DNA of 64,000 nt from Novosphingobium percolationis (GTDB lineage Bacteria > Pseudomonadota > Alphaproteobacteria > Sphingomonadales > Sphingomonadaceae), in NCBI RefSeq assembly GCF_020179425.1, contig NZ_JAILYM010000001.1, positions 1 to 64,000 of the forward strand. Reading direction: 5' to 3'. A program made the translations under genes and the position numbers. Below the pieces are notes generated by a model. The model did not search any database and was not told where the DNA came from. It saw only the letters and a list, made by a program, of their open reading frames with translations. Of this stretch, positions 1 through 9,144 are shown one piece after another. The first letter of the stretch is position 1, and each line of letters opens with the position of its first letter.

Positions 1-1
1 G

Positions 2-133
2 GTCATCGCGCTCGACTGCGTCAACATGGTCAAGGACTATGTGCAGGGCAAGAAGCTGGTCGAAACCCGCGCGCAAGTCCCGCCCGAAAAGCTCGCCGAT
101 GCAGGCGTGCCGCTCAAGGAAATGGTGGCGTAG
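2..133 (+). CDS. C-terminal fragment of an unidentified protein
   Basis: The second frame is open from the first base to a TAG at 131-133 and gives 43 residues ending in ...GVPLKEMVA. It is hydrophilic, lysine-rich, and has typical high-GC codon use, so it looks like the true end of a gene that starts outside the window. I could not place the family from this tail alone. A weak terminator-like hairpin follows about 35 bases downstream, which fits a gene end. Confidence 0.6.
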   Translation, partial: VIALDCVNMVKDYVQGKKLVETRAQVPPEKLADAGVPLKEMVA

Positions 134-739
134 AAGGAGCAGGTGAGAATTGCGCAGGGGCACACCGGCAGGCAGTACGAGGCCTGCCTTTAGCTGCAAT
201 GATAGTGCCAAAGGGCAGTGTAAAAGGATCGAATCTGCGGCAGTGCGGCAGATGAGGGGAGCGATTTGGGTTTTCCCAGCATCGTAAGCCAGCCAATTCG
301 TTGCGGTATTTCCGCTTCCCGCTCGGGCTTCCGAACTGATCCTAGCCTATGCTCATGGCGGAAATACCGCGCCGGCGGATATAAAGAAAGCGCAGTTTTC
401 GAGAAAATATATATATTTTTTTAATAATTTCACATCAAAATCGATATTTAAATTCGTATAATATGAGATTTTTACATAAAAATTAGAATCACCGGGAGTA
501 AATTTATAATTTATATGTTACTGAATATTGTCGAATATATTATAATATATCAATATATTTATATATAATTATAGTTTTTGGTTGGTCATCATCGTCTAGA
601 TTGGGCTATGATGGGCCCATGAATACCTCCTGGTGCAGTATTGCATCACCATCGTACATGGCTTTCTCGCGGAGAAACATTTCGGGTTTGGCACGTGAAA
701 CCCTCGGGTCGACTTTGCCGAACCATATGAAGCAGCCTC
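134..739. other. Gene-free convergent intergenic region with an AT-rich island
   Basis: About 600 bases between the end of the partial gene and the 3' end of the LysR gene on the other strand. I see no convincing gene. From about 400 to 590 the sequence is almost entirely A and T, in sharp contrast with the GC-rich surroundings. It includes a perfect 16-base palindrome of A/T only at 535-550 and runs of alternating TA. Since the flanking genes converge, no promoter is required here. It may be a remnant of acquired DNA, a nucleoid-protein binding region, or hold a small RNA; the sequence does not decide. Confidence 0.6.
167..188 (+). terminator. Weak terminator-like hairpin
   Basis: The arms GGCAGGC (167-173) and GCCTGCC (182-188) can pair with an 8-base loop, and three T residues follow. 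It lies about 35 bases after the stop of the partial gene. The short U-run makes it only a weak candidate. Confidence 0.35.
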
Positions 740-1660
740 TTATTTCGCCCCCATGGCCTGATCGGCTGCACCGGGCTGCAGCCGACTGGATCGAAGCTTC
801 GCGACTGCCAGATCGATGAACGCCCTGACCTTTGCAGGAGCATGCTGGCCTTCGGGATGAAGCACGTGGATCGGAAATGCAGGTGGCTCATGGCTTTCGA
901 GCACGACCTGCAATCTCCCATCTGCCAGGGCGGCACCCACCTGATAGTCTAGCACGCGGGTCAGGCCCCAGTCGCTGATGGCGGCATTGATGGCGGCATC
1001 GTTCGTGTTGCACAACAGTGCCGGTTCGGTGCGGATGCGCAGGTCGCCTGCGAATTGCCATTCGGGTGAGGCCCAGGCCGCAGTGGAAGCGGCGATGCGG
1101 AAGCGCTTCAGGTCTTCGGGACCGGAAGGCATGCCGTGGTGCTGGAAGTGGCCCGGAGCGCCGACCACCACCATTCGCGTGGTGCCGACCCGCGTGGCCA
1201 CCATCGCGGAGTCCGCGAGGTGGCCTATCCTCACGGCAAGATCGACGCCTTCTTCGATCAGGTTGACGGGACGGTCGACGAAAAGGGTCCGACCCAGCAC
1301 CTGGGGGTAACGGTCGAGATATTCGGTCAGGATCGGCAGCAGGTACATCCGCCCGAACATGGCTGGCGCGGTCACGGTCAGCGTGCCCGAAGGCGTGGCG
1401 TAAGCACCAGCGGCGACGGCTTCGGCCTCGTCGATGTCGGCAAGGATCCTCTGGCAATCGGCAAAGTAGCGTTCGCCCGGCTCGGTAAGCTTGACTGACC
1501 GGGTCGAGCGCAGCAGCAGCCTGGTGCCGATATGCTCTTCGAGCGTTGCCACGGCGCGGGTGACGGCCGGGGCGCTCATGTGCAGGCGTCGGGCTGCTTC
1601 GGCGAAGCTTGCGTACCGGGCGACTTCGGCGAAGATGCGCATCGATTGCCAGCGATCCAC
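740..1660 (-). CDS. LysR-family transcriptional regulator
   Basis: A 306-residue protein with the standard LysR plan: an N-terminal winged helix-turn-helix (residues about 1-60, with FAEVARYASFAEAARRL followed by SAPAVTRAVATLEEHIG) and a C-terminal substrate-binding domain. I chose the GTG at 1660 because an AAGGAGG sits just upstream with good spacing and LysR proteins usually begin a few residues before this helix; longer upstream starts add a proline- and arginine-rich stretch that looks non-coding. It is the last gene of a leftward run that begins with the GST at 5765, so it may control that run. The inducer cannot be read from the sequence. Confidence 0.88.
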   Translation of the reverse strand: MDRWQSMRIFAEVARYASFAEAARRLHMSAPAVTRAVATLEEHIGTRLLLRSTRSVKLTEPGERYFADCQRILADIDEAEAVAAGAYATPSGTLTVTAPAMFGRMYLLPILTEYLDRYPQVLGRTLFVDRPVNLIEEGVDLAVRIGHLADSAMVATRVGTTRMVVVGAPGHFQHHGMPSGPEDLKRFRIAASTAAWASPEWQFAGDLRIRTEPALLCNTNDAAINAAISDWGLTRVLDYQVGAALADGRLQVVLESHEPPAFPIHVLHPEGQHAPAKVRAFIDLAVAKLRSSRLQPGAADQAMGAK

Positions 1661-1837
1661 CGTGACCTCCTTGGAGACAGGCGCGTCAAAGCACCCGGGC
1701 GAGCGTTTCGGGCAAGGCAAGGCCCTGATGGTCGAGCGATGCACCGAGATAGTCGGGCCGCGGCGCAGCCCCGCGTCAGCGTCGGGCGAAGCCTAGCCGT
1801 TGGGCAATGGCTTGGCAAAGGCGCGCCGCGATAAGCA

Positions 1838-2302
1838 TCAGAAACCGAAGTCGCTAAGGCCCGGACTATCGTCCGGGCGGCGACCGAGCGGCCAGTGGAA
1901 CTTGCGATCCTGTTCGCGAATGGGGTGCTCGTTGATGCTGCAGTGGCGGACTTGCATCAGGCCATCTTCGGCAAACTCCCAGTTCTCGTTGCCATAGGCA
2001 CGAAACCACTGGCCGCTGTCGTCGTGGTATTCGTATGCATAGCGGACCGCGATGCGATTGGCGGTGAAGGCCCAGAGTTCCTTGATCAGGCGGTACTCCA
2101 GTTCGCGGTCCCACTTGCGGCGCAGGAACACTTCCACCTGATCGCGCCCGGTGAGGAACTCGGCGCGGTTACGCCAGCGGGTGTCCGCGCTGTAGGCCAG
2201 CGCCACGCGGGCGGGCTCGCGGCTGTTCCAGCCATCCTCGGCAAGGCGAACCTTCTCGATGGCGCTGGTTTCGTCGAAAGGGGGGAGAGGGGGACGGGAC
2301 AT
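1838..2302 (-). CDS. DUF1348 / NTF2-like protein
   Basis: A 154-residue protein matching the DUF1348 family, a SnoaL/NTF2-like alpha+beta barrel of unknown role. Visible family features are the start [19 protein letters not shown], the central [15 protein letters not shown] and FLRRKW segments, and the [20 protein letters not shown] strand region. Length is normal for the family. AAGGATC lies upstream of the ATG with good spacing. It follows the AhpD-like gene by about 70 bases and may be co-transcribed with it. No catalytic residues can be assigned; a small-molecule binding or isomerase-type role is only a family-level guess. Confidence 0.8.
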   Translation of the reverse strand: MSRPPLPPFDETSAIEKVRLAEDGWNSREPARVALAYSADTRWRNRAEFLTGRDQVEVFLRRKWDRELEYRLIKELWAFTANRIAVRYAYEYHDDSGQWFRAYGNENWEFAEDGLMQVRHCSINEHPIREQDRKFHWPLGRRPDDSPGLSDFGF

Positions 2303-2373
2303 GGCACGATCCTTTCAGGACGGGATCAGGGGCAGGGCCGGGCAGCGCGGTCACCGCGCTGCCGGCAGGGACA

Positions 2374-2922
2374 TCACGCGGCAAGCGGCAGCGTTTGCGG
2401 GAAATCGAGCGGGGTATCGAACGCCAGATTGACGTAGTTCGTCAGCGTATTGAGCGCGATGTGCGCCACGATCTCGACCAGTTCCGCATCGTTCAGCCCG
2501 GCCGCGCGGGCCTCTGCGACCGTGGTTGCATCGATCGCACCGCCTGCGGTGGCGAGCGCGACAGCGAAGCGCAGTGCGGCATCGGCCCTGGCATCGCCGG
2601 AGCGCCCGCTGCGCGCCTTGAGGATCTCTTCCTCCGCCAGCTTCGCAACGTTGCGACCGATGAAGCTGTGGGCGGCAAGGCAATAGTCGCAGCCGTTCAC
2701 TTCGGCCATGGCCAGGGCGATGCGTTCGCGCAAGGGCGGGGCGAGCGCACCCTTTGCGAGCGCGCCGCTGAGGCCGAGATAGCCGTCGAATGCCGACGGG
2801 CTGGTAGCAAACACCCTAAAGATGTTGGGGATGCGGCCCATCTGCTTCTGAATGGCGGCAAGCTGGGGGCGCGACGCTTCGGGCGCGTCCTCGATGGTGG
2901 CGGGAATTGCAAGTCGGGACAT
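2374..2922 (-). CDS. Carboxymuconolactone decarboxylase / AhpD-like protein
   Basis: A 182-residue all-helical protein of the carboxymuconolactone decarboxylase superfamily. The CDYC motif followed by AAHS (CxxC-x3-H arrangement) is the signature of the AhpD-like, peroxidase-related branch, where the cysteines act as a redox pair. The C-terminal part (ELVEIVAHIALNTLTNYVN) is the usual helix of the family. I start at the ATG at 2922, seven bases after GGAG; an ATG two codons earlier sits on the SD itself. It lies between the DUF1348 gene and the large flavo-iron-sulfur fusion, so a role in peroxide or electrophile handling for this run is plausible but not shown. Confidence 0.85.
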   Translation of the reverse strand: MSRLAIPATIEDAPEASRPQLAAIQKQMGRIPNIFRVFATSPSAFDGYLGLSGALAKGALAPPLRERIALAMAEVNGCDYCLAAHSFIGRNVAKLAEEEILKARSGRSGDARADAALRFAVALATAGGAIDATTVAEARAAGLNDAELVEIVAHIALNTLTNYVNLAFDTPLDFPQTLPLAA

Positions 2923-3044
2923 GGGCATTCTCCAGTGGGGGGTGAGCGCTTTGCTCGTTGCAGTATCTGAACCTTGACGGCCGCCTGCGGAACGTTCGAA
3001 CCGCGCACGACATCGTTGCGCCTCAGGCAATGAAGCGGTTTGTC

Positions 3045-5066
3045 TCACGCCTCGATCCGGACGGGGTCGGACCCTTCGGCCGGTGCGGCGCAGCACAACA
3101 GGACTTCGCCCTCGCCGATCGCGGCAGAGGGTGTCTTGGGGTAGGCCACGGTGCCGCCGACCAGCCTGACCTTGCACGATCCGCACGATCCGGAACGACA
3201 ACCGAACGCAAGGTCCAGCCCGCGCGCCTCCGCCAGTTCGAGCAGCGATCCATCGCCCGGCGTCCACCGCGCTTCCTTCATCGATGCGTCGAACAGTACC
3301 GGCACGGCAACGCCGGAAGGAATCGCAGATAGGGTTCGGGCCTCGCCAGGATCTGGGCGGCGCTGCAACCCGGAAGGGCCGAAGGCTTCGGCATGGATGC
3401 GATGATCGGGCACATTCGCTCCGCGCAGGGCATCGTACACCGCCTGCATGAAGCCACCGGGGCCGCAGAGGTAGAAATCGTGATCGCCGAAGGGCAGGAC
3501 GCTGGACAGAAGCGCGAGGTCGATGCGCCCGGCAACGTCGTAGTCGCGGCCCGCCTCGGCACCGCTTGGATCACCCAGCACGCGAACGCTCCGCACCTTG
3601 TCGGCAAGATCGGCCAGTTCGGCAGCGAAGGGGCGGTCTGCGGCCGATCGGGCGGACTGGAGCAGTACGACCGGGCGGGCAGGCACGCCATCCTGGCCTT
3701 CGTTCATCAGGTGCCGCAGCATCGACACCATCGGCGTGATGCCGACGCCAGCACCGATCAGCACCGCGAGCCGGGGGTGTTGCGGATCGATGTGGAAGCC
3801 CCCCGCAGGTGGGCGCGCCTCGATAACATCACCTTCACGCAGGTGATCGTGAAGGTGCGACGACACCAGCCCGTCCCGCTTCACGCTGATCCGGTAGAGG
3901 GGATCTGCAGGTGCCGAGGACAGCGTGTAGGTTCGCACCAGCGGCTGTTCCGTTCCCGGCACGAAGACCCGGATCGGCAGATGCTGGCCCGCGCGATGCT
4001 GCCAGCCGGGGTGGGGCGCCAGCGGCTGCAGATGAAACGAGCGGATAGTGGCGCTCTCCTCCACGATCCGCTCCACCCGCAATCGGTGCCATGACCCGCG
4101 CTGCCGCCATTGACCGGTGGCAAGCGCAGCGGGAGACCAGCCGTCTTCACGGAAGGACCATCGCAATGCCAGCGCGCCGGGGCGCATGACGATCTGGTCG
4201 GCCTTAAACGTCCAGAGCCGCTCCGCATCGGCGAAGGCCGCGATCTCGGGCGAATCCAGCAGGACCTGCGCCGTACCGCTCAATTGCAGCAGGTCGCCGC
4301 TCTGGAAATCGACGAAGACCAGCCCGGCTCGTCCGTTGAGCAGGATGTTGCCGAGCGTCGAGAAGAAGAGATTACCGGAGAAATCGGGGATGGTGAGCAT
4401 GTCGTCCGGCCCCACCCGCACGAAGCCGGGCTTGCCGCCCCGGTGGGACACATCGACTTGCCGGTCGTTCCCGCTGCTGTCCGCATAGGACGCGACGAAG
4501 AAGGTATCGGCCGCAGCGATCATCGCACGCGCGCGCTCGTCAAGCGAAGGCACATGCTGCGCGCAGGCGGCCGAGGGGGTGCCCGGCTCGCGGCTGTAGG
4601 TGGCGTCGCGCAACTGGATGTATTGCGGACAGTTGCCGAAGCTCTGGCCCACCACCAGCGTGGGCACGTGATCCGGCGCCATGCGCACCGTGCCGTTCAC
4701 GCGGTTGCGGCGGCGCGTGTGGAGTTCGATCCCCAGCAGGCCGAGTGCCGCGCCATCGGCGATGCCACCGAGGGCCGGGTCGTTGCGAAGCGGCAGCGCG
4801 CCGAGCGCAAGTTCATGGGGCGATGGCGAGGACAGAAAGCCGGGCTGGCCTTCGACCAGCGTTGCCCAGGCCGCACCATCGGGATCGACGCTGCCCAGCA
4901 CGACGAAGGCAAGCTGTTGGTAGAACGTGCGATGCTGGTCGGGCATGAACGAACGGATCACGCGGGACCCCACCTCCTGCATGCGCTCGACCACGCCGAC
5001 ATGGGCCTGGATGGCGCGTTCGCCTTCGTGCCAGATGGGGGCCTGCGGGACCGCGTCGTCGGCCAT
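3045..5066 (-). CDS. Pyridoxamine-phosphate-oxidase-like / ferredoxin reductase / 2Fe-2S fusion protein
   Basis: A 673-residue three-part protein. Residues about 1-320 form a pyridoxamine 5'-phosphate oxidase-like split barrel (FVVLGSVDPDGAAWATLVEG; GNCPQYIQLR). Residues about 330-570 form a ferredoxin-NADP reductase module with RTYTLSSAP for flavin and GAGVGITPMVSMLRHL for nucleotide binding. The C-terminus is a plant-type 2Fe-2S ferredoxin with ligands C623, C628, C631 and C658 or C659. It probably passes electrons from NAD(P)H through flavin to the cluster, and on to the split-barrel domain or an outside partner. I start at the ATG at 5066 with AGGAGAACGCC before it. It is the second gene of the leftward run. 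Natural substrates of such fusions are not known to me. Confidence 0.85.
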   Translation of the reverse strand: MADDAVPQAPIWHEGERAIQAHVGVVERMQEVGSRVIRSFMPDQHRTFYQQLAFVVLGSVDPDGAAWATLVEGQPGFLSSPSPHELALGALPLRNDPALGGIADGAALGLLGIELHTRRRNRVNGTVRMAPDHVPTLVVGQSFGNCPQYIQLRDATYSREPGTPSAACAQHVPSLDERARAMIAAADTFFVASYADSSGNDRQVDVSHRGGKPGFVRVGPDDMLTIPDFSGNLFFSTLGNILLNGRAGLVFVDFQSGDLLQLSGTAQVLLDSPEIAAFADAERLWTFKADQIVMRPGALALRWSFREDGWSPAALATGQWRQRGSWHRLRVERIVEESATIRSFHLQPLAPHPGWQHRAGQHLPIRVFVPGTEQPLVRTYTLSSAPADPLYRISVKRDGLVSSHLHDHLREGDVIEARPPAGGFHIDPQHPRLAVLIGAGVGITPMVSMLRHLMNEGQDGVPARPVVLLQSARSAADRPFAAELADLADKVRSVRVLGDPSGAEAGRDYDVAGRIDLALLSSVLPFGDHDFYLCGPGGFMQAVYDALRGANVPDHRIHAEAFGPSGLQRRPDPGEARTLSAIPSGVAVPVLFDASMKEARWTPGDGSLLELAEARGLDLAFGCRSGSCGSCKVRLVGGTVAYPKTPSAAIGEGEVLLCCAAPAEGSDPVRIEA

Positions 5067-5144
5067 GGCGTTCTCCTGCGGGTGTGCATTCGAGGTGGGG
5101 CGGTGGTTTGCGGCGGAGGCAGGCGGCAAACCACCGGCGCGCGA

Positions 5145-5765
5145 TCAGGCTGCGGCGCGCAGGCCGGCAGCGGTTCGGACGAAGGGCACGAAGCCGGGCA
5201 GGCCTTCGATGCGGGCGAGAAGTCCGCGCACCTTGGGATAGGAATCGAGGTGGACATTGCCTTCGGGCGCGCTCGACAGGTAGCTGTAGAGCGCGATGTC
5301 GGCGATCGTCGGCGCGCTTGCGGCCAGCCAGTCGCGATGTTCGAGATGGCGTTCGAGGTTGCCGAGAAGGGCGTGCGTGCGTGCGATCACTTCCTCCGGG
5401 TTGTGGCGCGATCCAAATACGGTGACGAGCCGCGCCGCTGCCGGGCCATAGGCGACTTCGCCTGCGGCAACCGACAGCCAACGCTGCACCGCGGCGGCCC
5501 CGGCAGCGTCTTCGGGAAGCCAGTCGGTGCGATGATGCTTGCGCGCCAAATAGACGAGGATGGCGTTGGAATCGGCGACCACCGCACCATCGTCGTCGAC
5601 CAGCACGGGCACTTGTCCCAGCGGATTGAGGGCGAGGAAGGTCGGGTGCTTGTGTTCGCCCGCCAGCAGGTCGACCTCGACCAGTTCGGCGTCGAGGCCG
5701 AGAAGGGCGACGAACAGGCGCGCGCGGTGCGAATGGCCCGACAGGGGATGGTGATACAGCTTCAT
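5145..5765 (-). CDS. Glutathione S-transferase family protein
   Basis: A 206-residue protein of normal GST length. The N-terminal thioredoxin-like domain (residues about 1-80) contains [18 protein letters not shown], the cis-proline segment [14 protein letters not shown] and the glutathione gamma-glutamyl site [10 protein letters not shown]. The rest is the helical C-terminal domain with the conserved [13 protein letters not shown] motif. AGGAGCATCACG precedes the ATG. It is the first gene of the leftward run and a normal cytosolic enzyme by appearance. It could serve detoxification or a dehalogenation/isomerisation step; the sequence does not say which. Confidence 0.9.
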   Translation of the reverse strand: MKLYHHPLSGHSHRARLFVALLGLDAELVEVDLLAGEHKHPTFLALNPLGQVPVLVDDDGAVVADSNAILVYLARKHHRTDWLPEDAAGAAAVQRWLSVAAGEVAYGPAAARLVTVFGSRHNPEEVIARTHALLGNLERHLEHRDWLAASAPTIADIALYSYLSSAPEGNVHLDSYPKVRGLLARIEGLPGFVPFVRTAAGLRAAA

Positions 5766-5861
5766 CGTGATGCTCCTGAATGATGCCGGGTCCGTGGCCG
5801 GCCCGCCCGCTGCTGATGCGCTCCGCGACGCGCGCCGATAACGCGCATTCCGGACACGGCA

Positions 5862-6782
5862 TCATTGCGTATCGCGGAACGTTGCCACCCCGGTCGGATG
5901 CGTGCCGAGTTCGCGCTTGATGCGATTGCGGTCGGTCGCCGGAGGCAGGCCGAAGAGCCGCGCATACTCGCGTGTGAACTGCGAGACGTTGTCGTAACCC
6001 ACTTCACGGCCCACTGCCGCCACACCCGCGCCCGATGCAACCAGCACCGAGCGGGCGCGCAGCAGGCGCAGGTGCTTCTGGAATTGTACCGGGCTAAGCG
6101 TGGTGACAGCCTTGAACTGCCGGTGAAACGCTGAAGGGCTGAGCGATGCCGCGTGGGCCAGCTCGGCAACGGCCAGGGGCTGCGCGAAGCGCGTCCGGAT
6201 CTGCTGGATGGAGCGACGGATACGGGCATAGGCACGGTCCGGCGTGGCAATCGCGCACAGGAGGGGGCCTTGCGGGCCGAGCAGCGCGCGATAGATGATC
6301 TCCCGCTCGTAGCCCGGCGCCAGCATCGGAATGTCTGCCGGGCAGCCACGCAACCGCAGCAGGCGCGCCCAGGCATCGAGCATTTCAAGGTTGACCGGCG
6401 CGTCCGGCGCGGTGCCGGGCGTTTGAGGCCGACTTTTCGCCGGTTCGGCCTCGCAAATGACCGCTTCGACGATCTGCGGATCGAGTGTCAACGAAAGCGC
6501 GAGATAAGCCCGACCGTCGGACTCCGGCGAGACCGAGCCTGCGGCAGGGCGGTCCATGCTCGTCACCAGACAGCTTCCGGGACCAAAGCGCAGCACGTCG
6601 TCGCCGATCGACAAGGTTCTGTAGCCCTGCAGGACCAGAGTGATCGTCGCCTCATGGTCGGCCGCTGGCGTCCGGTCGGGCTGCTGCCACCGCATCACTG
6701 CTAGGCGGGGTATCGCGGTCCGGGTCTGACCGTCCGGGCCATCCGAACAGAGCGCGCGCAGCACGGCGAGTCGCTCATCCAT
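5862..6782 (-). CDS. AraC-family transcriptional regulator
   Basis: About 306 residues. The N-terminal half matches the AraC_N-type sensing domain found in regulators of aldehyde and oxidoreductase genes (PAADHEATITLVLQG, FGPGSCLVTSMDRP). The C-terminal 100 residues contain two helix-turn-helix motifs (LAVAELAHAASLSPSAFHRQFK; VGREVGYDNVSQFTREYARLFG). I prefer the ATG at 6782; one at 6797 is also possible but its SD is too close. It is divergent from the SDR at 6913 and probably controls it, with a 7-base inverted repeat in between at 6854-6871. Confidence 0.88.
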   Translation of the reverse strand: MDERLAVLRALCSDGPDGQTRTAIPRLAVMRWQQPDRTPAADHEATITLVLQGYRTLSIGDDVLRFGPGSCLVTSMDRPAAGSVSPESDGRAYLALSLTLDPQIVEAVICEAEPAKSRPQTPGTAPDAPVNLEMLDAWARLLRLRGCPADIPMLAPGYEREIIYRALLGPQGPLLCAIATPDRAYARIRRSIQQIRTRFAQPLAVAELAHAASLSPSAFHRQFKAVTTLSPVQFQKHLRLLRARSVLVASGAGVAAVGREVGYDNVSQFTREYARLFGLPPATDRNRIKRELGTHPTGVATFRDTQ

Positions 6783-6853
6783 GTGCCGCCCCATCACCTG
6801 AAGCGGGCGGCCAGCGAGCAGGATCGTGCAAGTTGTTGGCAGGATTGGCTAAA

Positions 6854-6871
6854 GACCTGGTGAGCCAGGTC
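6854..6871. promoter_or_regulatory. Inverted repeat between araC-type gene and SDR
   Basis: GACCTGG and CCAGGTC flank a 4-base spacer. It lies about 40 bases upstream of the SDR start and 70 bases upstream of the AraC-family start. AraC proteins more often bind direct repeats, so this could instead be a small hairpin in the SDR leader. Confidence 0.4.
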
Positions 6872-6912
6872 CCGCTATGCGGTCTCCATCGAACACGCCC
6901 GGAGAGACCATC

Positions 6913-7656
6913 ATGCAGACAGTCATCGTCACAGGCGCCAGCCGCGGCATCGGCCGCGCCATTGCCAAGGCTTGCGCCACCAGGGGCATGGCAGTGATCG
7001 CGACCTATCGGACCGGAGCGGCCGATGCCGCAGCGCTCGTCGAAGAGATCGCGACCAGCGGCGGGCAAGCCGAAGCACTGTACCTCGACGTGGCACAGAC
7101 GGACAGCTTCGCCGCCTTCGGCGAGCAGGTGCGAGCCGTGGCGTCGCGACGCTGGAGCGCCAGCGCGCTCGCGGGATTGGTCAACAACGCGGGCGAAGGT
7201 GGGTTCGAGCCGATCGAGACGTTCGGAGAAGACGCCTTCGACGCGCTTTATCGGGTCCACCTCAAAGGGCCATTCTTCCTGACGCAGACCCTGCTGCCCA
7301 TGTTCGCGCGGGGCAGTTCGATCGTCAATATCGGCAGCGCCACCACGCGCGTCGCCAGCGTTGGCGTCGCCCCTTACGCTGCATTCAAGGGCGGCCTCGA
7401 AACGTTGACGCGATACATGGCCAAGGAGTTCGGCCCGCGCGGCATCCGAGTCAACACCGTCGCGCCCGGTGCGATCCGGACCAACCTTGCCGGAGGGATT
7501 CCTGAGGAGTTCGAAGTCATGGTCGAGCGCGAGACGGCGCTTGGCCGGGTCGGTGAAGTTGGCGACGTCGCCGGCGTCGTCGCATCGCTGCTCGGGACCG
7601 ACTGGGCCTGGGTCAATGCCCAGCGGATCGAAGTGTCCGGCGGGTATTTCATCTAG
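6913..7656 (+). CDS. Short-chain dehydrogenase/reductase
   Basis: A 247-residue classical SDR. Visible are the cofactor motif TGASRGIG near the N-terminus, NNAG, the serine of the triad in IVNIGSATT, the YAAFK (Y-x3-K) pair, and the C-terminal WVNAQRIEVSGGYFI. Arginine in the loop after the second strand (TYRTG) suggests NADP preference. I start at the ATG at 6913, which has GGAGAG before it. It is followed nine bases later by a SnoaL-like gene, so the two form an operon divergent from the AraC regulator. Confidence 0.9.
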   Translation: MQTVIVTGASRGIGRAIAKACATRGMAVIATYRTGAADAAALVEEIATSGGQAEALYLDVAQTDSFAAFGEQVRAVASRRWSASALAGLVNNAGEGGFEPIETFGEDAFDALYRVHLKGPFFLTQTLLPMFARGSSIVNIGSATTRVASVGVAPYAAFKGGLETLTRYMAKEFGPRGIRVNTVAPGAIRTNLAGGIPEEFEVMVERETALGRVGEVGDVAGVVASLLGTDWAWVNAQRIEVSGGYFI

Positions 7657-7665
7657 AACGGAACC

Positions 7666-8154
7666 ATGACCATGACCGACGCAACCGACATCCTGAACGT
7701 CCTCGGTCGCTACGCTCGCGCCCACGATTACCGCGATTCCGAAGCCATGGCCGCGCTCTTTGCCGACCATGCGACGATCGAGATCTTCAACGCCCGCGGC
7801 AGCACGATGACGCCGATCGGCAAGCTGGAAGGCCTCCCCGCCATTCGCGATGCCGTACGCCAGATGATGGCGCCGCACGGCGAACGGGCCTGGAGCCAGA
7901 ACGTGATCAGCGCACCGATCATCGATGTGGGCGGCGATGAAGCCGTGATCGATGCGCAGTTCATGGTGTTCAGTATCGTCGCCGCGACCGAACCGGAGAA
8001 CGGCTGGCCGGCGGCCACGTTCGGTGCGCAAGGTGCCATCGTGCCGATCGAGGCCGGCCAGTACCGCGCGCACCTGCGCCGGACTGCGCGTGGCTGGACG
8101 ATCGCCGCGATGCGGATCGAACATCGGTTGCCGATGGTGTTTGGCCAAGGTTAG
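7666..8154 (+). CDS. SnoaL / NTF2-like protein
   Basis: A 162-residue protein with the SnoaL-like (nuclear transport factor 2) fold pattern: an N-terminal helix DILNVLGRYARAHDYRD, then MAALFADHATIEIF, the GLPAIRDAV helix, and strands ending IAAMRIEHRLPMVF. Such proteins are often isomerases, dehydratases or hydrolases of small hydrophobic substrates. It lies immediately after the SDR, so the pair probably acts on the same compound. The stop is 60 bases from the convergent end of the next SDR. Confidence 0.82.
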   Translation: MTMTDATDILNVLGRYARAHDYRDSEAMAALFADHATIEIFNARGSTMTPIGKLEGLPAIRDAVRQMMAPHGERAWSQNVISAPIIDVGGDEAVIDAQFMVFSIVAATEPENGWPAATFGAQGAIVPIEAGQYRAHLRRTARGWTIAAMRIEHRLPMVFGQG

Positions 8155-8214
8155 CAGGACAGCGAAGCTCAGGAAGGTGGCGAGGGTTTGGCGAGCAGTC
8201 CAGGGCATCGCGCT

Positions 8215-9078
8215 TCACCGCACGTCCGGCCGGTCAAAGCCGGTCGCTTCGGATGCAGCGCGCCAGGTCGCTATGTCTGCGGCAACGGCAGCCAGCTTGC
8301 CATCGATCCGGGCGAGGGCATCACGCCCGAGCGGCAGACGCAGGGGCGGCTGCTGCGCCAGAATGGCCTGCATAAGCACGGCTATGCCCCTTGCGGGATC
8401 CCCGGGCTGCGCGCCGTCGTTGGCATTGCTGAAGTCTCGCGTTGCGCCGCTGGTGCTATCGTATTCCGGCAGGCGCATGGCGCCGGTGGCGATCGAGCGG
8501 CCCAGAAATTCGGTGCGGAAGGCGCCGGGCTCGACGATGATCACCTTGATGCCGAACGGCGCGACTTCCTGGGCAAGGGCTTCTGACAGCCCTTCGACCG
8601 CGAACTTGCTCGCATTGTACAGGCCGAAACCCGCCCGCCCGGTAAAGCCCCCGACCGAGGACAGGTTGACGATGCGGCCGCCTCCCGTGCGCCGCATCAG
8701 GGGAAGCGCGGCGCGCGTCATCTCGATGACGCCGAACAGGTTGGTCTCGAACATTGGCCGGTATTCTGACGGTTGCAGTTCCTCGACTGCGCCGACAATC
8801 CCGAACCCTGCGTTGTTGACGAGAACGTCGAGCCGCCCGAACCGCGCGGCCACTTCCGCCATGGCTGCGGCGGGCGCCGCCGGATCGGTCACGTCAAGCG
8901 CAAGCGTAAGGACCGCGCCGGGAAAGCGGGCGCGCAGATATTCCAGTTGTTCGGGCCGACGTGCCGTGGCGACGACCCGGTCGCCTTGGGTCAGGGCCAG
9001 TTCGGCAAGGATACGGCCAAATCCGGAAGAGCAGCCGGTGATCAGCCAAGTTCTGCTGGCAGGAGAGGACATGGTCAT
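8215..9078 (-). CDS. SDR oxidoreductase (287 aa)
   Basis: A classical SDR with ITGCSSGFG for cofactor binding, NNAGFG, IVNLSSVGG and YNASKFA (Y-x3-K). The C-terminal extension beyond residue 220 is typical of the retinol-dehydrogenase-like branch. TARRP after the second strand suggests NADP. It lies 66 bases after the quinone-oxidoreductase-like gene on the same strand and is probably co-transcribed with it from the divergent promoter at about 10.2 kb. The SD upstream of the ATG at 9078 is weak. Confidence 0.88.
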   Translation of the reverse strand: MTMSSPASRTWLITGCSSGFGRILAELALTQGDRVVATARRPEQLEYLRARFPGAVLTLALDVTDPAAPAAAMAEVAARFGRLDVLVNNAGFGIVGAVEELQPSEYRPMFETNLFGVIEMTRAALPLMRRTGGGRIVNLSSVGGFTGRAGFGLYNASKFAVEGLSEALAQEVAPFGIKVIIVEPGAFRTEFLGRSIATGAMRLPEYDSTSGATRDFSNANDGAQPGDPARGIAVLMQAILAQQPPLRLPLGRDALARIDGKLAAVAADIATWRAASEATGFDRPDVR

Positions 9079-9144
9079 CGTGGAATCTTTCGAAACGGAG
9101 GGAAAACGGGGCGTCGCCGCCCAATGGGAAAGGCGCGTGGCCGG

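Noticed and set aside
601-819. Possible 72-aa gene after the AT-rich island
   Set aside because: Overlaps the 3' end of the LysR gene, has no SD and no recognisable feature.
4110-5783. Long open frame on the plus strand opposite the redox fusion and GST genes
   Set aside because: Antisense shadow of two clear genes; composition is arginine- and histidine-rich as in non-coding frames of GC-rich DNA, with no domain.
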